Source of the DNA: Nitrospira sp. CG24A
GTDB lineage: Bacteria; Nitrospirota; Nitrospiria; Nitrospirales; Nitrospiraceae
Reading direction: 5' to 3'
NCBI GenBank assembly: GCA_002869925.2
Contig: NEWT02000018.1
Location: 71,991-135,990 of the forward strand
Length of the DNA: 64,000 nt
Program-made: the position numbers and the translations under genes
Shown here: positions 16,839 to 25,757 of the stretch, in pieces
How positions within the stretch are numbered: the first letter of the stretch is position 1
How the letters are laid out: the number at the start of each line of letters is the position of its first letter
Notes under the pieces: generated by a model
Seen by the model: only the letters and a program-made list of their open reading frames with translations
Database searches by the model: none
Told to the model about the DNA's origin: nothing

Positions 16839-17593
16839 GCTCTGTTGACATTCAGGGTTCCCCCTCCGCATTGTTAATTTGTGCGGCACTGATCAACATC
16901 CAAGGGAGGGGGGATGGCAAGACGCGAGCTACGGGACGATCAATGGAAGCACATCAAGGATGTGTTACCTGGCAAGGCCAGCGATCCAGGGCGGACGGCA
17001 ACGGATAACCGCAAATTTGTGGATGCGGTGCTATGGATCGCACGGACTGGTGCGCAGTGGCATGAGCTACCGGAAAGCTTCGGCGCACGGAACAGCGTGT
17101 TCCAGCGGTACAACCAGTGGTCGAACGCGGGCGTATAGGAGCGCGTGTTCCGTGCCCTGTCAGGCGATCCCGACTTTGAATACGTGATGATCGACTCCTC
17201 CATCGTCCGCGCCCACCAGAACGCCGCGGGCGCAAAAGGGGGGCTCAAGAGACGGAAGCCCTTGGCCGGTCAGACTGCACGCAAGCCGAGCCGTTGCTGA
17301 CAGGGTTTCCCGCGCCATACGTCATTGCCGACAAGGGGTACGACAGCAAAACTATCGTCGAGGCTGTTGAACGTGCCGGCGCCAAGGCCGTCATCCCCCA
17401 CGCGCCTGTGTCAAAGAGCCGCGCGACACGGACTTCGCCCTGTACGCCGAGCGCTACCGCATCGAGTGCTTCTTCAATCGGCTCAAGCACTATCGTGCCG
17501 TCGCCACTCGCTACGCCAAACGCGACCGCAACTTCGCCAGCCTCATCTACCTTGCTGCTACCATGCTCTGGATGAAATGAATGTCAACAGACC
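16838..17593. mobile_element. IS5-family insertion sequence, decayed
   Basis: About 755 bp bounded by inverted ends: TCTGTTGACATTCA at 16841-16854 matches the complement of TGAATGTCAACAGA at 17578-17591 (14 bp, perfect). A short CTA(A/G) flank occurs on both sides and may be the target duplication. It lies directly after the YerE-like gene and is the only clear IS in the window. The transposase inside is broken, so it cannot move by itself. Confidence 0.88.
16914..17580 (+). pseudogene. IS5-family (IS427-like) transposase, disrupted
   Basis: The N-terminal part (ATG 16914; DDQWKHIKDVLPGK, then AVLWIARTGAQWHELP) is a typical small DDE transposase start. A TAG at 17136-17138 replaces the Trp codon expected in the GVWERVFR segment. 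After MIDSSIVRAHQ the frame shifts and about 90 bp of the usual GGFSTKIH region are missing. The later frame contains FPAPYVIADKGYDS with the second catalytic Asp region. A further frameshift near 17415 moves into the frame encoding ALYAERYRIECFFNRLKHY and the end LWMK-stop at 17578. At least three independent lesions are visible. Confidence 0.88.
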
Positions 17594-17759
17594 CTAGAAT
17601 CTATCTCAAAATTGATATTCGATCGCTGCACAGCGATGGAGCGGTTGGTATTTACTGATCGATTTGCTAGTTTCCTTGGATTTCAGGGTCTTATTTCACG
17701 GTGTCTTGTGCCTCGCATTGCCTACGACGTTCAGGATCCGATTTTGAGATAGGTTCTAG
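17594..17759. mobile_element. MITE-like palindromic remnant, 166 bp
   Basis: The inverted ends CTAGAATCTATCTCAAAAT (17594-17612) and ATTTTGAGATAGGTTCTAG (17741-17759) match at 18 of 19 positions. There is no reading frame between them. Ends of this kind are typical of IS-derived miniature elements. The IS5 copy is inserted within a few bases of its left end, suggesting insertion at or into this element. Confidence 0.65.
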
Positions 17760-17795
17760 TATCTGAACTAACACTCTACAATGGAGGATAGCGGC

Positions 17796-19250
17796 ATGCC
17801 AATTATCAACAACGCAACTGCGTTTTGGCGCTTAGGTGATCCAGTTTCGTCAAACAAACTGGTCGACGCTTTGGGAAGAGGAAACGATCTTACCCCGTAC
17901 CTGCGGCCTAGGCCGGTAACGCTAGACTTTCGAATGGGCTCAAACAACGCGCCGACGCAACAGCTTCATGGTTCGCTTGCCAAGTGGGGCAAGTGGAATA
18001 GGCTCCTCACTGCCGCTGAGAAGGGTGCGCTTAATGCAAAGCAAGCATGGCCGTTCAACGTAACCACCAGCCTCAGAGATGCAGTGGTCTATTTCATGCT
18101 TGATGAGGCAAGCGGATCTAGCATGTATACGGACGCGACTGGGAGGGGGAATACCCTGATATCATCAGGTGCGCCGGTACAGACCAGCGGACCGTTGGGA
18201 ACTGACAAGGCAACTTTGTTTTCTGCAGGTGTCTCTTTGTGGAGACCCTACACAGCTGACTTGCAGACTGGGAACTACAGTTGGACCATCTGCGGATGGG
18301 TTCGGCTAACGAATCCGATTCCAACTGGCTCACTTACTCAGCAAATATTTTGGAGCCAATGGGATACGTCTGGCACAACTTCTGGTACGAACTTGTACTA
18401 CGAGCCCGATGGAGCGACCTTTTCGCTAGACGGGGGCTTTCCCGAGTCACTCGGACAAGGGCCTACTATTACGAACACCACGCTCCACCCTACTGCAGCA
18501 ACCTGGTACTTCGTAATGGCCGAATACGATCCGGTTGCAAACACCTTAACTTATACAATCAACAACGACAGCGCTAAGCGGATCTCACTAAGCCCGATCC
18601 AGCAACCGACGCCAGTGCCTGGAAAAATAGGCAATGGGAGCCGCTTCCAGGTGAACCCGCAGTTCGCATTCGGTGTTAGATCGGGTTGGGACGCCCCACC
18701 CCTTGTAGATGGTAGCTGCCATGCCTACCTCCAGAGAAATTCAAACGTATCATTTGGAAACAATCCGTTCACCGTCTGGGGGTGGTTCAAAGCTGCACTA
18801 GGGCAACCCTGGCAACCCCAAACACTGTTGGGGTTATTCGATCCAACCACCGGCGAGCTGGAGTGGACGGTTCAGATTTCTGGTACTGTCTTGTATTGGG
18901 TTATCGGCGACGGTAGAATAAACTACTCTTTTAATAATCTAGTCACGATCCCCAATGACCTGAATTGGCACCTCTTCGTGTGCTGGTATGACAAAACAGC
19001 AGGCAAGCTTTGGGCAGTCCTCGACCACGGTACTCCCATCGGCGCCAACGTCAGTGTCCTACCGGGAGCGTTGTTTGGGAATAGGCGCTTCACTATTGGC
19101 GCGGCGTCCCGGTCAACTGGGAACGTCGGGCAACAATTCGTAGGATCACTCAACGCGGTTGGCATTGCACGAGGAAATCCAACAACTAACCCAGGTGGTG
19201 ACTTGGACGTACTCTGGAACGGTGGAAATGGCATAGTACTCGGTATGTAA
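17796..19250 (+). CDS. LamG/concanavalin-like multi-module protein, orphan
   Basis: A 484-residue protein built of LamG-like jelly-roll modules. The first is collapsed: its start (AFWRLGDPVSSNKLVDALGR) runs into its end (GSLAKWGKWNRLLTAAEKGAL) with the centre missing. A complete second module spans roughly residues 85-270 (LDEASGSS, DATGRGN, WTICGWVRL) and a third about 305-475 (FTVWGWFKA, WHLFVCWYD). No signal peptide is seen. ATG 17796 is preferred over 17781 because GGAGG sits eight bases before it. LamG modules of this type occur in phage tail and surface-attachment proteins; the substrate is unknown. It is separated from its neighbours by mobile debris on one side and an AT-rich region on the other. 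Confidence 0.8.
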   Translation: MPIINNATAFWRLGDPVSSNKLVDALGRGNDLTPYLRPRPVTLDFRMGSNNAPTQQLHGSLAKWGKWNRLLTAAEKGALNAKQAWPFNVTTSLRDAVVYFMLDEASGSSMYTDATGRGNTLISSGAPVQTSGPLGTDKATLFSAGVSLWRPYTADLQTGNYSWTICGWVRLTNPIPTGSLTQQIFWSQWDTSGTTSGTNLYYEPDGATFSLDGGFPESLGQGPTITNTTLHPTAATWYFVMAEYDPVANTLTYTINNDSAKRISLSPIQQPTPVPGKIGNGSRFQVNPQFAFGVRSGWDAPPLVDGSCHAYLQRNSNVSFGNNPFTVWGWFKAALGQPWQPQTLLGLFDPTTGELEWTVQISGTVLYWVIGDGRINYSFNNLVTIPNDLNWHLFVCWYDKTAGKLWAVLDHGTPIGANVSVLPGALFGNRRFTIGAASRSTGNVGQQFVGSLNAVGIARGNPTTNPGGDLDVLWNGGNGIVLGM

Positions 19251-19696
19251 CGTCCGCAAGAAGCGGACAACTACCACCGCGATTCTTTCGCATACAACAG
19301 ATGGGTCAAGATATGATATCGTCCCAACCTCGAATTCATGATTGCATGTAGATATTCGTTACCATGGGGTGAAACTTTGCTCGTGGTTGCTAAGAAAGGC
19401 ACATGATCGTGGCTGAAATCTTCCATCTGTTGGCACGCATTTAAACTCCCCACCTGTGCTCGAGGTGTTTTGGCTAGGACCAAGCAATCCCCCAAGACGG
19501 TACTGTGAATAGTATTCCCATCATAAGAACAATCTCGACCCGCTACATTAAAGTCTGATGATTATCTATGTCACTTTGGTATTACTAGTTGAAGTTTAAT
19601 TTAGCTTGATTAAATCCAATATGCCATCCAATCCTAGCGCGATACACACACGAGAATATCTGAAGCGCATTAATTGTAGCAGGCCGTTTTGTAACC
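19251..19696. other. AT-rich intergenic stretch, no supported gene
   Basis: About 450 bp, noticeably more AT-rich than the rest of the window, between the LamG-like gene and the next ORF. A minus-strand frame of 74 codons at 19271-19495 has no recognisable domain and no convincing start. No repeat arms or strong hairpins were found. It probably belongs to imported DNA. Confidence 0.6.
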
Positions 19697-20314
19697 GTGA
19701 ATCTAGTGCTGATCGTTCTGTTTGGGTGTGCGCTGGTGAGTGCAACATTTAACCTTCCCAAGAATTGGTACGATGCAGGCTATTTGTATGCTCTATTACT
19801 CATCATCATAATCTTTACAATTGGAGAAAATTTTTCAGGAGTATTTCAAAAATCTGCCGCCAGAAAAGTATTTCTCTATTTAGGTGTTGTGGCGTTGCTG
19901 TCGCAGGCAGTGTTTATCCACAGATATTTACCGGAGTTTATGTCGGGATTTTCCGGTCCTGGCGTTTCAATTGCGAAATATGATTCGATTAAGACCCGTA
20001 ATGACCTTGAGGCAGCCTCGCTGTCATGTGATATTGATCCAATGCAGAGCAAAAAAGTTGTAGTTGATGATTACACCTATTTGTATTTTCAAAAAAGTAA
20101 GTGGCCTATGGCGATTACTTATATCTTGCTCTGTTGTGATGATGAATCATCCCGAGATACATTCTTTCGACAATTTGTATCAAAGGTAGATTCAGATGGT
20201 TTGGTGGTGAATTGCACATCAATGCCGACACCATACATGCCCGTTGTTAAACGGGAAGGCAATGTGTGCTGTATTCCAAAAAATGATCTTAAGAACCTAT
20301 CCTCTTTACCCTAG
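19697..20314 (+). CDS. AT-rich membrane protein fragment of unknown function
   Basis: 205 residues from a GTG start with no clear ribosome binding site; the frame is open upstream to 19664. Three hydrophobic segments occupy the first ~85 residues, followed by a ~120-residue hydrophilic part, probably outside the membrane, with several Cys including a CC pair. This resembles the C-terminal end of a larger multi-pass transferase-like membrane protein with a periplasmic tail, so it may be a truncated gene. Base composition is far below that of neighbouring genes, a sign of separate origin. No family was recognised. Confidence 0.5.
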   Translation: MNLVLIVLFGCALVSATFNLPKNWYDAGYLYALLLIIIIFTIGENFSGVFQKSAARKVFLYLGVVALLSQAVFIHRYLPEFMSGFSGPGVSIAKYDSIKTRNDLEAASLSCDIDPMQSKKVVVDDYTYLYFQKSKWPMAITYILLCCDDESSRDTFFRQFVSKVDSDGLVVNCTSMPTPYMPVVKREGNVCCIPKNDLKNLSSLP

Positions 20315-20788
20315 CGTTCCGAAATCCGAACTGCTCTATGAATTGGTTAATTGCTCGGCGATCCATTGGCTGGCAGGATTGGGGTTGGTAAGTCTGTTGG
20401 TTCGGTGTGTCCTGAAATTCAGAATGGTACACATGTTGTCAATTTCGCAACTGCTGCGGGCGGAGAGTTTCCCGCACGCTACACCTGTGCTCACCCTCTA
20501 CGCCGACTTGCTATTTGCCCTAAAACTCAATATACGTTGCCCGATATGGGAGGCTATGGCTAAACCCGATGTGTGCCATTTTTTACAGGCTCAGGGCGAA
20601 CGGATCATGGCGTGGATTTCTGAGGTTGTGGCGTATCCATAAACCAACTGATCGTCAGAAGTCTCTCGAAGGAGACGGTTGGTTTTTCAGGACAGGCTTG
20701 TCACGCCATGACCGGGATTGTCGCGGCCTGATAATAGACAAAGTGCTGGTTTAAGCAGGTCTGCTCGTTTATCCCAAAGGAGTGCGTC
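20315..20788. other. Intergenic region with no supported gene
   Basis: Overlapping short frames (for example 20244-20642) have no recognisable domains and conflict with each other. It may hold decayed coding sequence. A two-part hairpin with a T run lies at 20641-20687 and a good ribosome binding site (AAAGGAG) just before the aldolase-like gene. Confidence 0.55.
20641..20687 (+). terminator. Probable intrinsic terminator
   Basis: AAACCAAC (20641-20648) pairs with GTTGGTTT (20678-20685) and an inner GTCTC...GAGAC pair closes the middle. The stem runs into five T. It lies upstream of the aldolase-like gene, separating it from the AT-rich region. Confidence 0.55.
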
Positions 20789-21601
20789 ATGAACCTAACA
20801 GAAAGAAAGATGGTAGACATACTTCGTGACTTGAAGGAGCACCATGCGGTGGTTGGAGTCAAAGCTGAATTCGAGGCCGAAGGGACCCGGATGGATGAAG
20901 CTCTCCGGTTAAAGGAAGTCCTGATGAAGGCCGATCTGGGGTTGACTCTCAAGATCGGGGGCTGCGAGGCGTTGAGAGATATGTATGAGGCTCGAGTGAT
21001 CGGAGTGTCGCGTATCGTGGCGCCCATGATTGAGACGCCGTATGCATTAAGTAAATTTCTTTCCGCTGTGAGTTTGGCCTTTCCAAAGGATGAGCGAGAA
21101 GACGTTGAGTTTGCCGTGAATATCGAAACTGCCACAGCGTGCAGTCACTTCGATGATATGCTGACTATGCCGGAGATCGGGGTGCTCGGCGGGATCGTAG
21201 TCGGTCGCGTGGATCTCTCTGGATCCTTAGGGTTGAGCCGCGACCACATCAATGGTGAAGAAGTATTCGGCATTACGAAAGAGCTGGCTGCTAAGGCCAA
21301 GTCTTGTGGACTAGAGGTGGCCATAGGCGGAGGTGTCTCGGCGGACTCGTTGCCTTTTTTTCGGGCGTTGCCTGACGGCCACCTTGACCGTTACGAAACT
21401 CGCAAAGTAATTTTTAGTTGTCCTGGCGCGCTAGGAAACGATTGCGAAAGGGGCATCTTGAAAGCGGTTGGCTTTGAGCTTCTTTGGTTGAAGAACAAGC
21501 GGGATTACTATCGAGGAGTTTCGATTGAAGACGACATGCGCATTCAGATGCTCGAAGCGCGGTACAAAAGTGGGATTCAGAATGCCGGCTTGTCAATATG
21601 A
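20789..21601 (+). CDS. HpcH/HpaI aldolase-like (citrate lyase beta-type barrel) protein
   Basis: A 270-residue TIM-barrel protein with HpcH/HpaI family features: [27 protein letters not shown] and [15 protein letters not shown], where the Glu residues of MIETP and NIET normally hold the metal and phosphate/pyruvate-type substrate. [15 protein letters not shown] matches the strand-7 region. These enzymes cleave or form C-C bonds with pyruvate or oxaloacetate as nucleophile. ATG 20789 follows a good AAAGGAG site. It is overlapped by four bases by the SDR gene; with the next two genes it forms a tight three-gene cassette whose product is unknown. Confidence 0.82.
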   Translation: MNLTERKMVDILRDLKEHHAVVGVKAEFEAEGTRMDEALRLKEVLMKADLGLTLKIGGCEALRDMYEARVIGVSRIVAPMIETPYALSKFLSAVSLAFPKDEREDVEFAVNIETATACSHFDDMLTMPEIGVLGGIVVGRVDLSGSLGLSRDHINGEEVFGITKELAAKAKSCGLEVAIGGGVSADSLPFFRALPDGHLDRYETRKVIFSCPGALGNDCERGILKAVGFELLWLKNKRDYYRGVSIEDDMRIQMLEARYKSGIQNAGLSI

Positions 21602-22269
21602 ATGAAGCGAGAACCGCCCTTATCACCGGTGCCTCGCGTGGCATCGGGGCTGCCATTGCCGCGCGACTGCAGAGCGAGGGAGTGCGGGTTCTTTCTCCTT
21701 CAAGCAAGGTATTGGATTTAGCCTCGACCTCATCAATCGATACGTACCTCGCACAGTTGACTGACCCAATCGATATTCTTGTCAATAATGCGGGGATAAA
21801 TCGTCTTGGGTCTATCGATGAGATATCGGGCAAGGATTTCGAGGAAGTGATCCAGGTCAATCTCTTGGGACACTTCCGGCTGACTCAGGGGCTGGCAAAA
21901 GGTATGAAAACCAGACGGTATGGGCGGATTGTCAATATCAGCTCCATCTGGAGCTTTGTTACACGCGAACGACGTGTGACGTATTCGGCTGCGAAAGCGG
22001 GTCTCAATGGATTGACACGAGCGCTAGCTCTTGAACTGGCTCCCTATCACATTATGGTCAATGCGGTGGCCCCTGGTTACATCAACACCGAGTTGACGAA
22101 GAAGAACAACATGCCGGAGGCGTTGGAAAGAATTGCCGAGGAGATTCCGTTGGGCCGTCTGGGAGAGCCGTCTGAGGTCGCAGAATGTGTGGCGTTCCTC
22201 TGTTCGCCAAAGAATTCATATATGACAGGCCAGGTCATTGTTCTTGACGGAGGCTACCTGTGCAGATAA
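21598..22269 (+). CDS. Short-chain dehydrogenase/reductase (FabG-like)
   Basis: A 223-residue classical [11 protein letters not shown] near residue 10 binds NAD(P), NNAG near 63, the catalytic Ser in NISSIWSF near 120 and YSAAKAG near 133 supply the catalytic set. The C-terminal PGYINTE and [14 protein letters not shown] are typical of FabG relatives. In this context it more likely reduces a sugar or cyclitol ketone than a fatty-acyl intermediate. It overlaps the aldolase gene upstream (ATGA) and the cyclase gene downstream. Confidence 0.9.
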   Translation: MNEARTALITGASRGIGAAIAARLQSEGVRVLSPSSKVLDLASTSSIDTYLAQLTDPIDILVNNAGINRLGSIDEISGKDFEEVIQVNLLGHFRLTQGLAKGMKTRRYGRIVNISSIWSFVTRERRVTYSAAKAGLNGLTRALALELAPYHIMVNAVAPGYINTELTKKNNMPEALERIAEEIPLGRLGEPSEVAECVAFLCSPKNSYMTGQVIVLDGGYLCR

Positions 22270-23339
22270 TGACAGTGTCATCGGCGATTCGAGATTATCA
22301 GGTTGTCTTTGCTGAGACGATGGATTTTATCTCCGAACTCGAAACAACAAAGGACCACTATTACGTCATCGACAAAAAAGTCTGGGACCTGTATGGAAGC
22401 TCGTTTAAGTCTCTGAATACTGACTTGGCGTTAATCCTCCCAATTAGTGAAGAAGTTAAATGCCTAGAGACCGTCAAGACCGTCTACGACGCCCTCATGA
22501 AATGTTCGGCTAAGCGAAACATGACGTTGATTTCCATTGGCGGAGGCATTATCCAGGATATTACCGGGTTTGTTGCGTCCACGCTGTATCGTGGTATCAA
22601 TTGGATTTATGTGCCCACGACTTTGTTGGCACAGGCAGACAGTTGTATTGGAAGCAAGACGTCGCTCAATTACCAAGGGTATAAAAATCTCATCGGCACC
22701 TTTTTCCCTCCTACGAAAGTGTTTATCAATACGGCTTTCTTATCGACCCTCGAATCAGAGGATTTTTACAGTGGACTCGGAGAAGTCATCAAGCTTTACA
22801 TGATAGGGGGAGAATCTTCGGCGACAGCCTTTATCAAGGAGATTGACAAGATTAAGGAGCGAGATCGCTCAGCTCTGGCGAAAGCTATTCAAGAGGTGCT
22901 CCAAATTAAGCTGCAGTATATCCAGGAGGATGAATTTGATACAGGTAGACGGAACCTTCTGAACTTTGGTCATTGTCTGGGGCATGCGGTTGAGTCCACA
23001 ACGAATTTTCTGATTCCGCATGGGCAAGCAGTATTGATGGGGATTCTGTTCGCGAATATTGTTGCAAAGAACCGTGGGCTACTTTCAAAAAGCCGGTATG
23101 AATTTCTAAGCCGTGAATTAATTCTTGGGAATATCTGTGTGCAACACACTAGTGTTCTCTTCAATACGGATCAGATCTTCGAAGCGATGAAAAAAGATAA
23201 AAAACGAGTTGGGGAAGGGTTAGCTTTGATCATGATGCTTGACGATTATAGTTTGAAAAAATTCCAAGACCTTCAATATGATGAATTAGCAGCGGGCATG
23301 AAAGAGTTGGGGGCGACATTGAGAGTTCCGACAAGGTAG
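22260..23339 (+). CDS. 3-dehydroquinate-synthase-like sugar phosphate cyclase
   Basis: A 359-residue member of the AroB/sugar-phosphate-cyclase superfamily. [15 protein letters not shown] binds [20 protein letters not shown] and [15 protein letters not shown] form the active site, and the metal ligands appear in the Glu of [10 protein letters not shown] and the His of [10 protein letters not shown] and IPHGQAV. The match to AroB is imperfect (GSKTSLN for the usual GGKTGVN), and the cassette context suggests a cyclase on a sugar phosphate. GTG 22260 is preferred, with GGAGG six bases upstream; ATG 22269 in TAATG is an alternative. A second, housekeeping aroB would be expected elsewhere. Confidence 0.85.
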   Translation: MQIMTVSSAIRDYQVVFAETMDFISELETTKDHYYVIDKKVWDLYGSSFKSLNTDLALILPISEEVKCLETVKTVYDALMKCSAKRNMTLISIGGGIIQDITGFVASTLYRGINWIYVPTTLLAQADSCIGSKTSLNYQGYKNLIGTFFPPTKVFINTAFLSTLESEDFYSGLGEVIKLYMIGGESSATAFIKEIDKIKERDRSALAKAIQEVLQIKLQYIQEDEFDTGRRNLLNFGHCLGHAVESTTNFLIPHGQAVLMGILFANIVAKNRGLLSKSRYEFLSRELILGNICVQHTSVLFNTDQIFEAMKKDKKRVGEGLALIMMLDDYSLKKFQDLQYDELAAGMKELGATLRVPTR

Positions 23340-23409
23340 GGCGCATATCTTGCGCTACAGTCTCATTAGCCGGGGCAGGGACGCTGTGTGGCCTCCAAAG
23401 CTGTAAATT

Positions 23410-23446
23410 CCTCCTCATTTTCCACCGCATGCTGAAAATGAGGAGG
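23410..23446 (+). terminator. 13-bp perfect hairpin after the cyclase cassette
   Basis: CCTCCTCATTTTC (23410-23422) pairs fully with GAAAATGAGGAGG (23434-23446) around an 11-base loop. No T run follows, so it may be a Rho-assisted terminator or an mRNA end-protecting stem at the end of the three-gene cassette. Confidence 0.55.
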
Positions 23447-23550
23447 CCTCAAAGACCATGGTCCGATAGTGGGTTCGGTTTCCTTGCTGACATGGCTCTA
23501 CCCTAATTCAATATTGAGCTTTTCTTGTGTTTGTAGAGTGTGCTTGTTAG

Positions 23551-23573
23551 GATCGCCTGATCTCTAGGCGATC
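23551..23573 (+). promoter_or_regulatory. Inverted repeat just before the KdsC-like gene
   Basis: GATCGCCT (23551-23558) and AGGCGATC (23566-23573) form a perfect 8-bp inverted repeat ending seven bases before ATG 23580. It could be a leader hairpin that occludes the start or an operator; the sequence alone does not decide. Confidence 0.4.
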
Positions 23574-23579
23574 TCCTTC

Positions 23580-24161
23580 ATGGCATCCAGACGAACATCT
23601 CCACGAAGACACCGCTCACGTTCTACCGCGGCACCACTCTCTGTGCTCCGTGGGATCAAGCTGTTTGCGACCGACGTTGACGGGGTGTTGACGGATGGAG
23701 GAATGTACTATGCGGAGTCCGGCGATGAATGGAAGAAATTCAATACGCGCGATGGCATGGGGATTAAATTGTTGCAGCGGGCAGGAATCATCACGGCCAT
23801 CGTGACTCAGGAGCGAACGAAACTCGTGGCGCGGCGCGCCGAGAAACTCGCGATCCCCGAGTTGCACCAAGGGGTGATGGATAAGTTGTCGCTGGTTCGT
23901 GACATGTCGGCCCGCTATGGCCTCACACTGAGCCAGGTTGCCTATATTGGTGATGATATCAACGACCTTGAGACGCTGAAGGCGGTCGGATTTTCGGCCA
24001 CACCGGCCGATGGGATGCCGCAGATTGCTGCGGCGGTCGACTATATCTGCAAGAAGAAGGGTGGAGAGGGAGCAGTTCGGGAAATCATTGAGATGATTCT
24101 GGATGCCCAAAGGTCGAAAGTCGAAGGTCGAAGGTCGAAAGTCGCTGTTCCAAGTTCCTGA
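23580..24161 (+). CDS. kdsC: KdsC-like 3-deoxy-manno-octulosonate-8-phosphate phosphatase
   Basis: A 193-residue HAD phosphatase of the tetrameric KdsC type. DVDGVLTDGG at residues 32-41 holds the nucleophile and general acid, TQERTKLVARRAEKL the middle motif, and GDDINDLETL the Mg-binding acidic pair. It hydrolyses KDO-8-phosphate for lipid A inner core or a related nonulosonate phosphate. The last ~17 residues (RSK/EGR-type repeats) are encoded by a period-7 array and are not part of the fold. The first ~25 basic residues are also unusual. kdsA and kdsB are not in this window. Confidence 0.85.
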   Translation: MASRRTSPRRHRSRSTAAPLSVLRGIKLFATDVDGVLTDGGMYYAESGDEWKKFNTRDGMGIKLLQRAGIITAIVTQERTKLVARRAEKLAIPELHQGVMDKLSLVRDMSARYGLTLSQVAYIGDDINDLETLKAVGFSATPADGMPQIAAAVDYICKKKGGEGAVREIIEMILDAQRSKVEGRRSKVAVPSS

Positions 24162-24235
24162 AAACGCTCATAGATGTAATGCCGGAGACTCAGCGTATGG
24201 CTTCTCGTAAACCTCGAACCTCGAACCTCGAACTG
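24112..24235. repeat. Period-7 facing arms between kdsC and manC
   Basis: The left arm at 24112-24144 has five near-perfect GGTCGAA units inside the kdsC 3' end. The right arm at 24210-24235 has three AACCTCG units plus a partial inside the 5' end of the manC frame. The arms face each other as inverted low-complexity arrays about 65 bp apart. Both arms are translated. Confidence 0.85.
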
Positions 24236-25684
24236 AAAAACCATCTGTATCCCGTCATCATGGCAGGCGGAAGCGGCACCAGGTTTTGGCCACTGAGTCG
24301 GCAGTTGTTTCCCAAACAGTTGCTGCGGATTATGGGAGATGAAACGCTGATTCAGCAGACCATGCGTCGAGTGGTGTGTGCGTCGTCGCCGAACCGGGTG
24401 ATGATTTCCACAAATCCTGCCCAGGCAGAGTCCATTCGCGTCCAGTTGAGTGAATGGAAGGACGCGCTTGCAGACAATTTTATCCTTGAACCGGAAGGGC
24501 GCAATACCGCTCCGGCCATTGCGTTGGTGGCGTTAGAACTCGTCCGTCGGGATCCAGACGCAATTATGGTGGTGGTGCCGGCCGATCATATCATCACAGG
24601 TCAGCGCGCGTTCGATGCAGCGGTCTCGTTGGCAGCGACGTTGGCGACGCAGGACTATCTGGTGACGTTCGGCATCAAGCCGATCCGTCCGGAAACCGGC
24701 TACGGCTATATCAGGCCGAACAGGAAAGTGACGTTGAGAAAACAGGGGCTGCTCAAGGGGCACCCCGTCAGCCGATTTGTTGAAAAACCCAATGCCGCCA
24801 AAGCGGCGCAGTACCTCAAGGCTGGGGACTATTATTGGAACAGCGGGATGTTCGTGTGGCGCGCCGCGACCATCTTGGATGAAATCAAACGTCATCAACC
24901 CACCCTCTTTGGTGGGATCGATCGAATCGGTCAATTGTTGCAGTCGGGGGCGCCCCGGAAGGCCATCGACGATGCCTATTGCGCACTCAAGCCGGTGTCA
25001 ATCGATACGGGTGTGATGGAGCGATCCAAGAAAGCGGCGATTGTGCCTGTGTCGTTTCAGTGGTCTGACGTCGGGAGTTGGGGGAGCTTGGATGAGGTGG
25101 CGTCGAAGGATAAGGCCGGCAATGTTGTCATCGGTCGTGTGATCGACCTGGGTAGCCGCCGGTCGATCGTCTACGGAGATCGCCGGCTTGTGGCGACGAT
25201 CGGGCTGACCGACATGGTGGTCGTCGATACGCCTGACGCCACACTGGTTTGTCCAAAATCCCGCGCGCAAGAGGTGAAGCAGCTGGTCGAAGTGCTCAAA
25301 ACCCAGAATGCGCCGGAATATCTTGAACACATGACGGTGCATCGGCCCTGGGGGTCCTATACGATTCTGGAAGAGGGGCCTGGGTATAAGGTGAAGCGTG
25401 TGACGGTGAAGCCGGGAGGGCGGCTCTCACTCCAGATGCATCATCGACGAAGCGAGCATTGGGTGGTCATTGCCGGGACGGCGCGGGTGACCAGGGGCGA
25501 TGAGGTCTTTGATCTCAACGTGGGTCATAGTACAGAAATTCCTCTTGAAACCAGACATCGGTTGGAAAACCCTGGCGAAGAGACTCTGCACATCATTGAA
25601 GTGCAAAACGGACCCTATCTTGGAGAAGACGATATTGTGCGGTTTCAGGATGATTATGGGAGAGGCGTGAAGCGTGAAGCGTGA
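24179..25684 (+). CDS. manC: Mannose-1-phosphate guanylyltransferase / mannose-6-phosphate isomerase
   Basis: A 501-residue bifunctional enzyme. The N-terminal guanylyltransferase has MAGGSGTRFWPLSRQLFPKQ near residues 29-48 and RFVEKPN. The C-terminal type II isomerase is a cupin (VHRPWGSYTILEEGPGYKVK, then the metal-binding LQMHHRRSEHWVV). It supplies GDP-mannose for the surface polysaccharide. About 22 residues before LYPVIMAGG are encoded partly by a period-7 array; shorter starts such as ATG 24197 are possible. The last residues (GVKREA) are encoded by another period-7 array, GTGAAGC, so both ends of this gene are repeat-derived. Confidence 0.95.
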   Translation: MPETQRMASRKPRTSNLELKNHLYPVIMAGGSGTRFWPLSRQLFPKQLLRIMGDETLIQQTMRRVVCASSPNRVMISTNPAQAESIRVQLSEWKDALADNFILEPEGRNTAPAIALVALELVRRDPDAIMVVVPADHIITGQRAFDAAVSLAATLATQDYLVTFGIKPIRPETGYGYIRPNRKVTLRKQGLLKGHPVSRFVEKPNAAKAAQYLKAGDYYWNSGMFVWRAATILDEIKRHQPTLFGGIDRIGQLLQSGAPRKAIDDAYCALKPVSIDTGVMERSKKAAIVPVSFQWSDVGSWGSLDEVASKDKAGNVVIGRVIDLGSRRSIVYGDRRLVATIGLTDMVVVDTPDATLVCPKSRAQEVKQLVEVLKTQNAPEYLEHMTVHRPWGSYTILEEGPGYKVKRVTVKPGGRLSLQMHHRRSEHWVVIAGTARVTRGDEVFDLNVGHSTEIPLETRHRLENPGEETLHIIEVQNGPYLGEDDIVRFQDDYGRGVKREA

Positions 25685-25690
25685 AGCGTC
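25667..25690. repeat. Period-7 array at the manC 3' end
   Basis: Three exact GTGAAGC units (25667-25687) followed by GTC. The manC stop codon TGA lies inside it. A convincing facing arm is not obvious; a weak match near 25725-25745 was not counted. Confidence 0.75.
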
Positions 25691-25757
25691 GTTCTCGCGC
25701 ATGCGGGAAGGCTCCGTGTCGCGAGTCACACCCTACGAATAACGAGGGACGCACCAT

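Noticed and set aside
19271-19495. Minus-strand frame of 74 codons in the AT-rich gap
   Set aside because: No domain, no ribosome binding site and atypical composition.
20244-20642. Plus-strand frame of 132 codons
   Set aside because: Overlaps the end of the preceding frame, has no domain and competes with another frame of equal quality.
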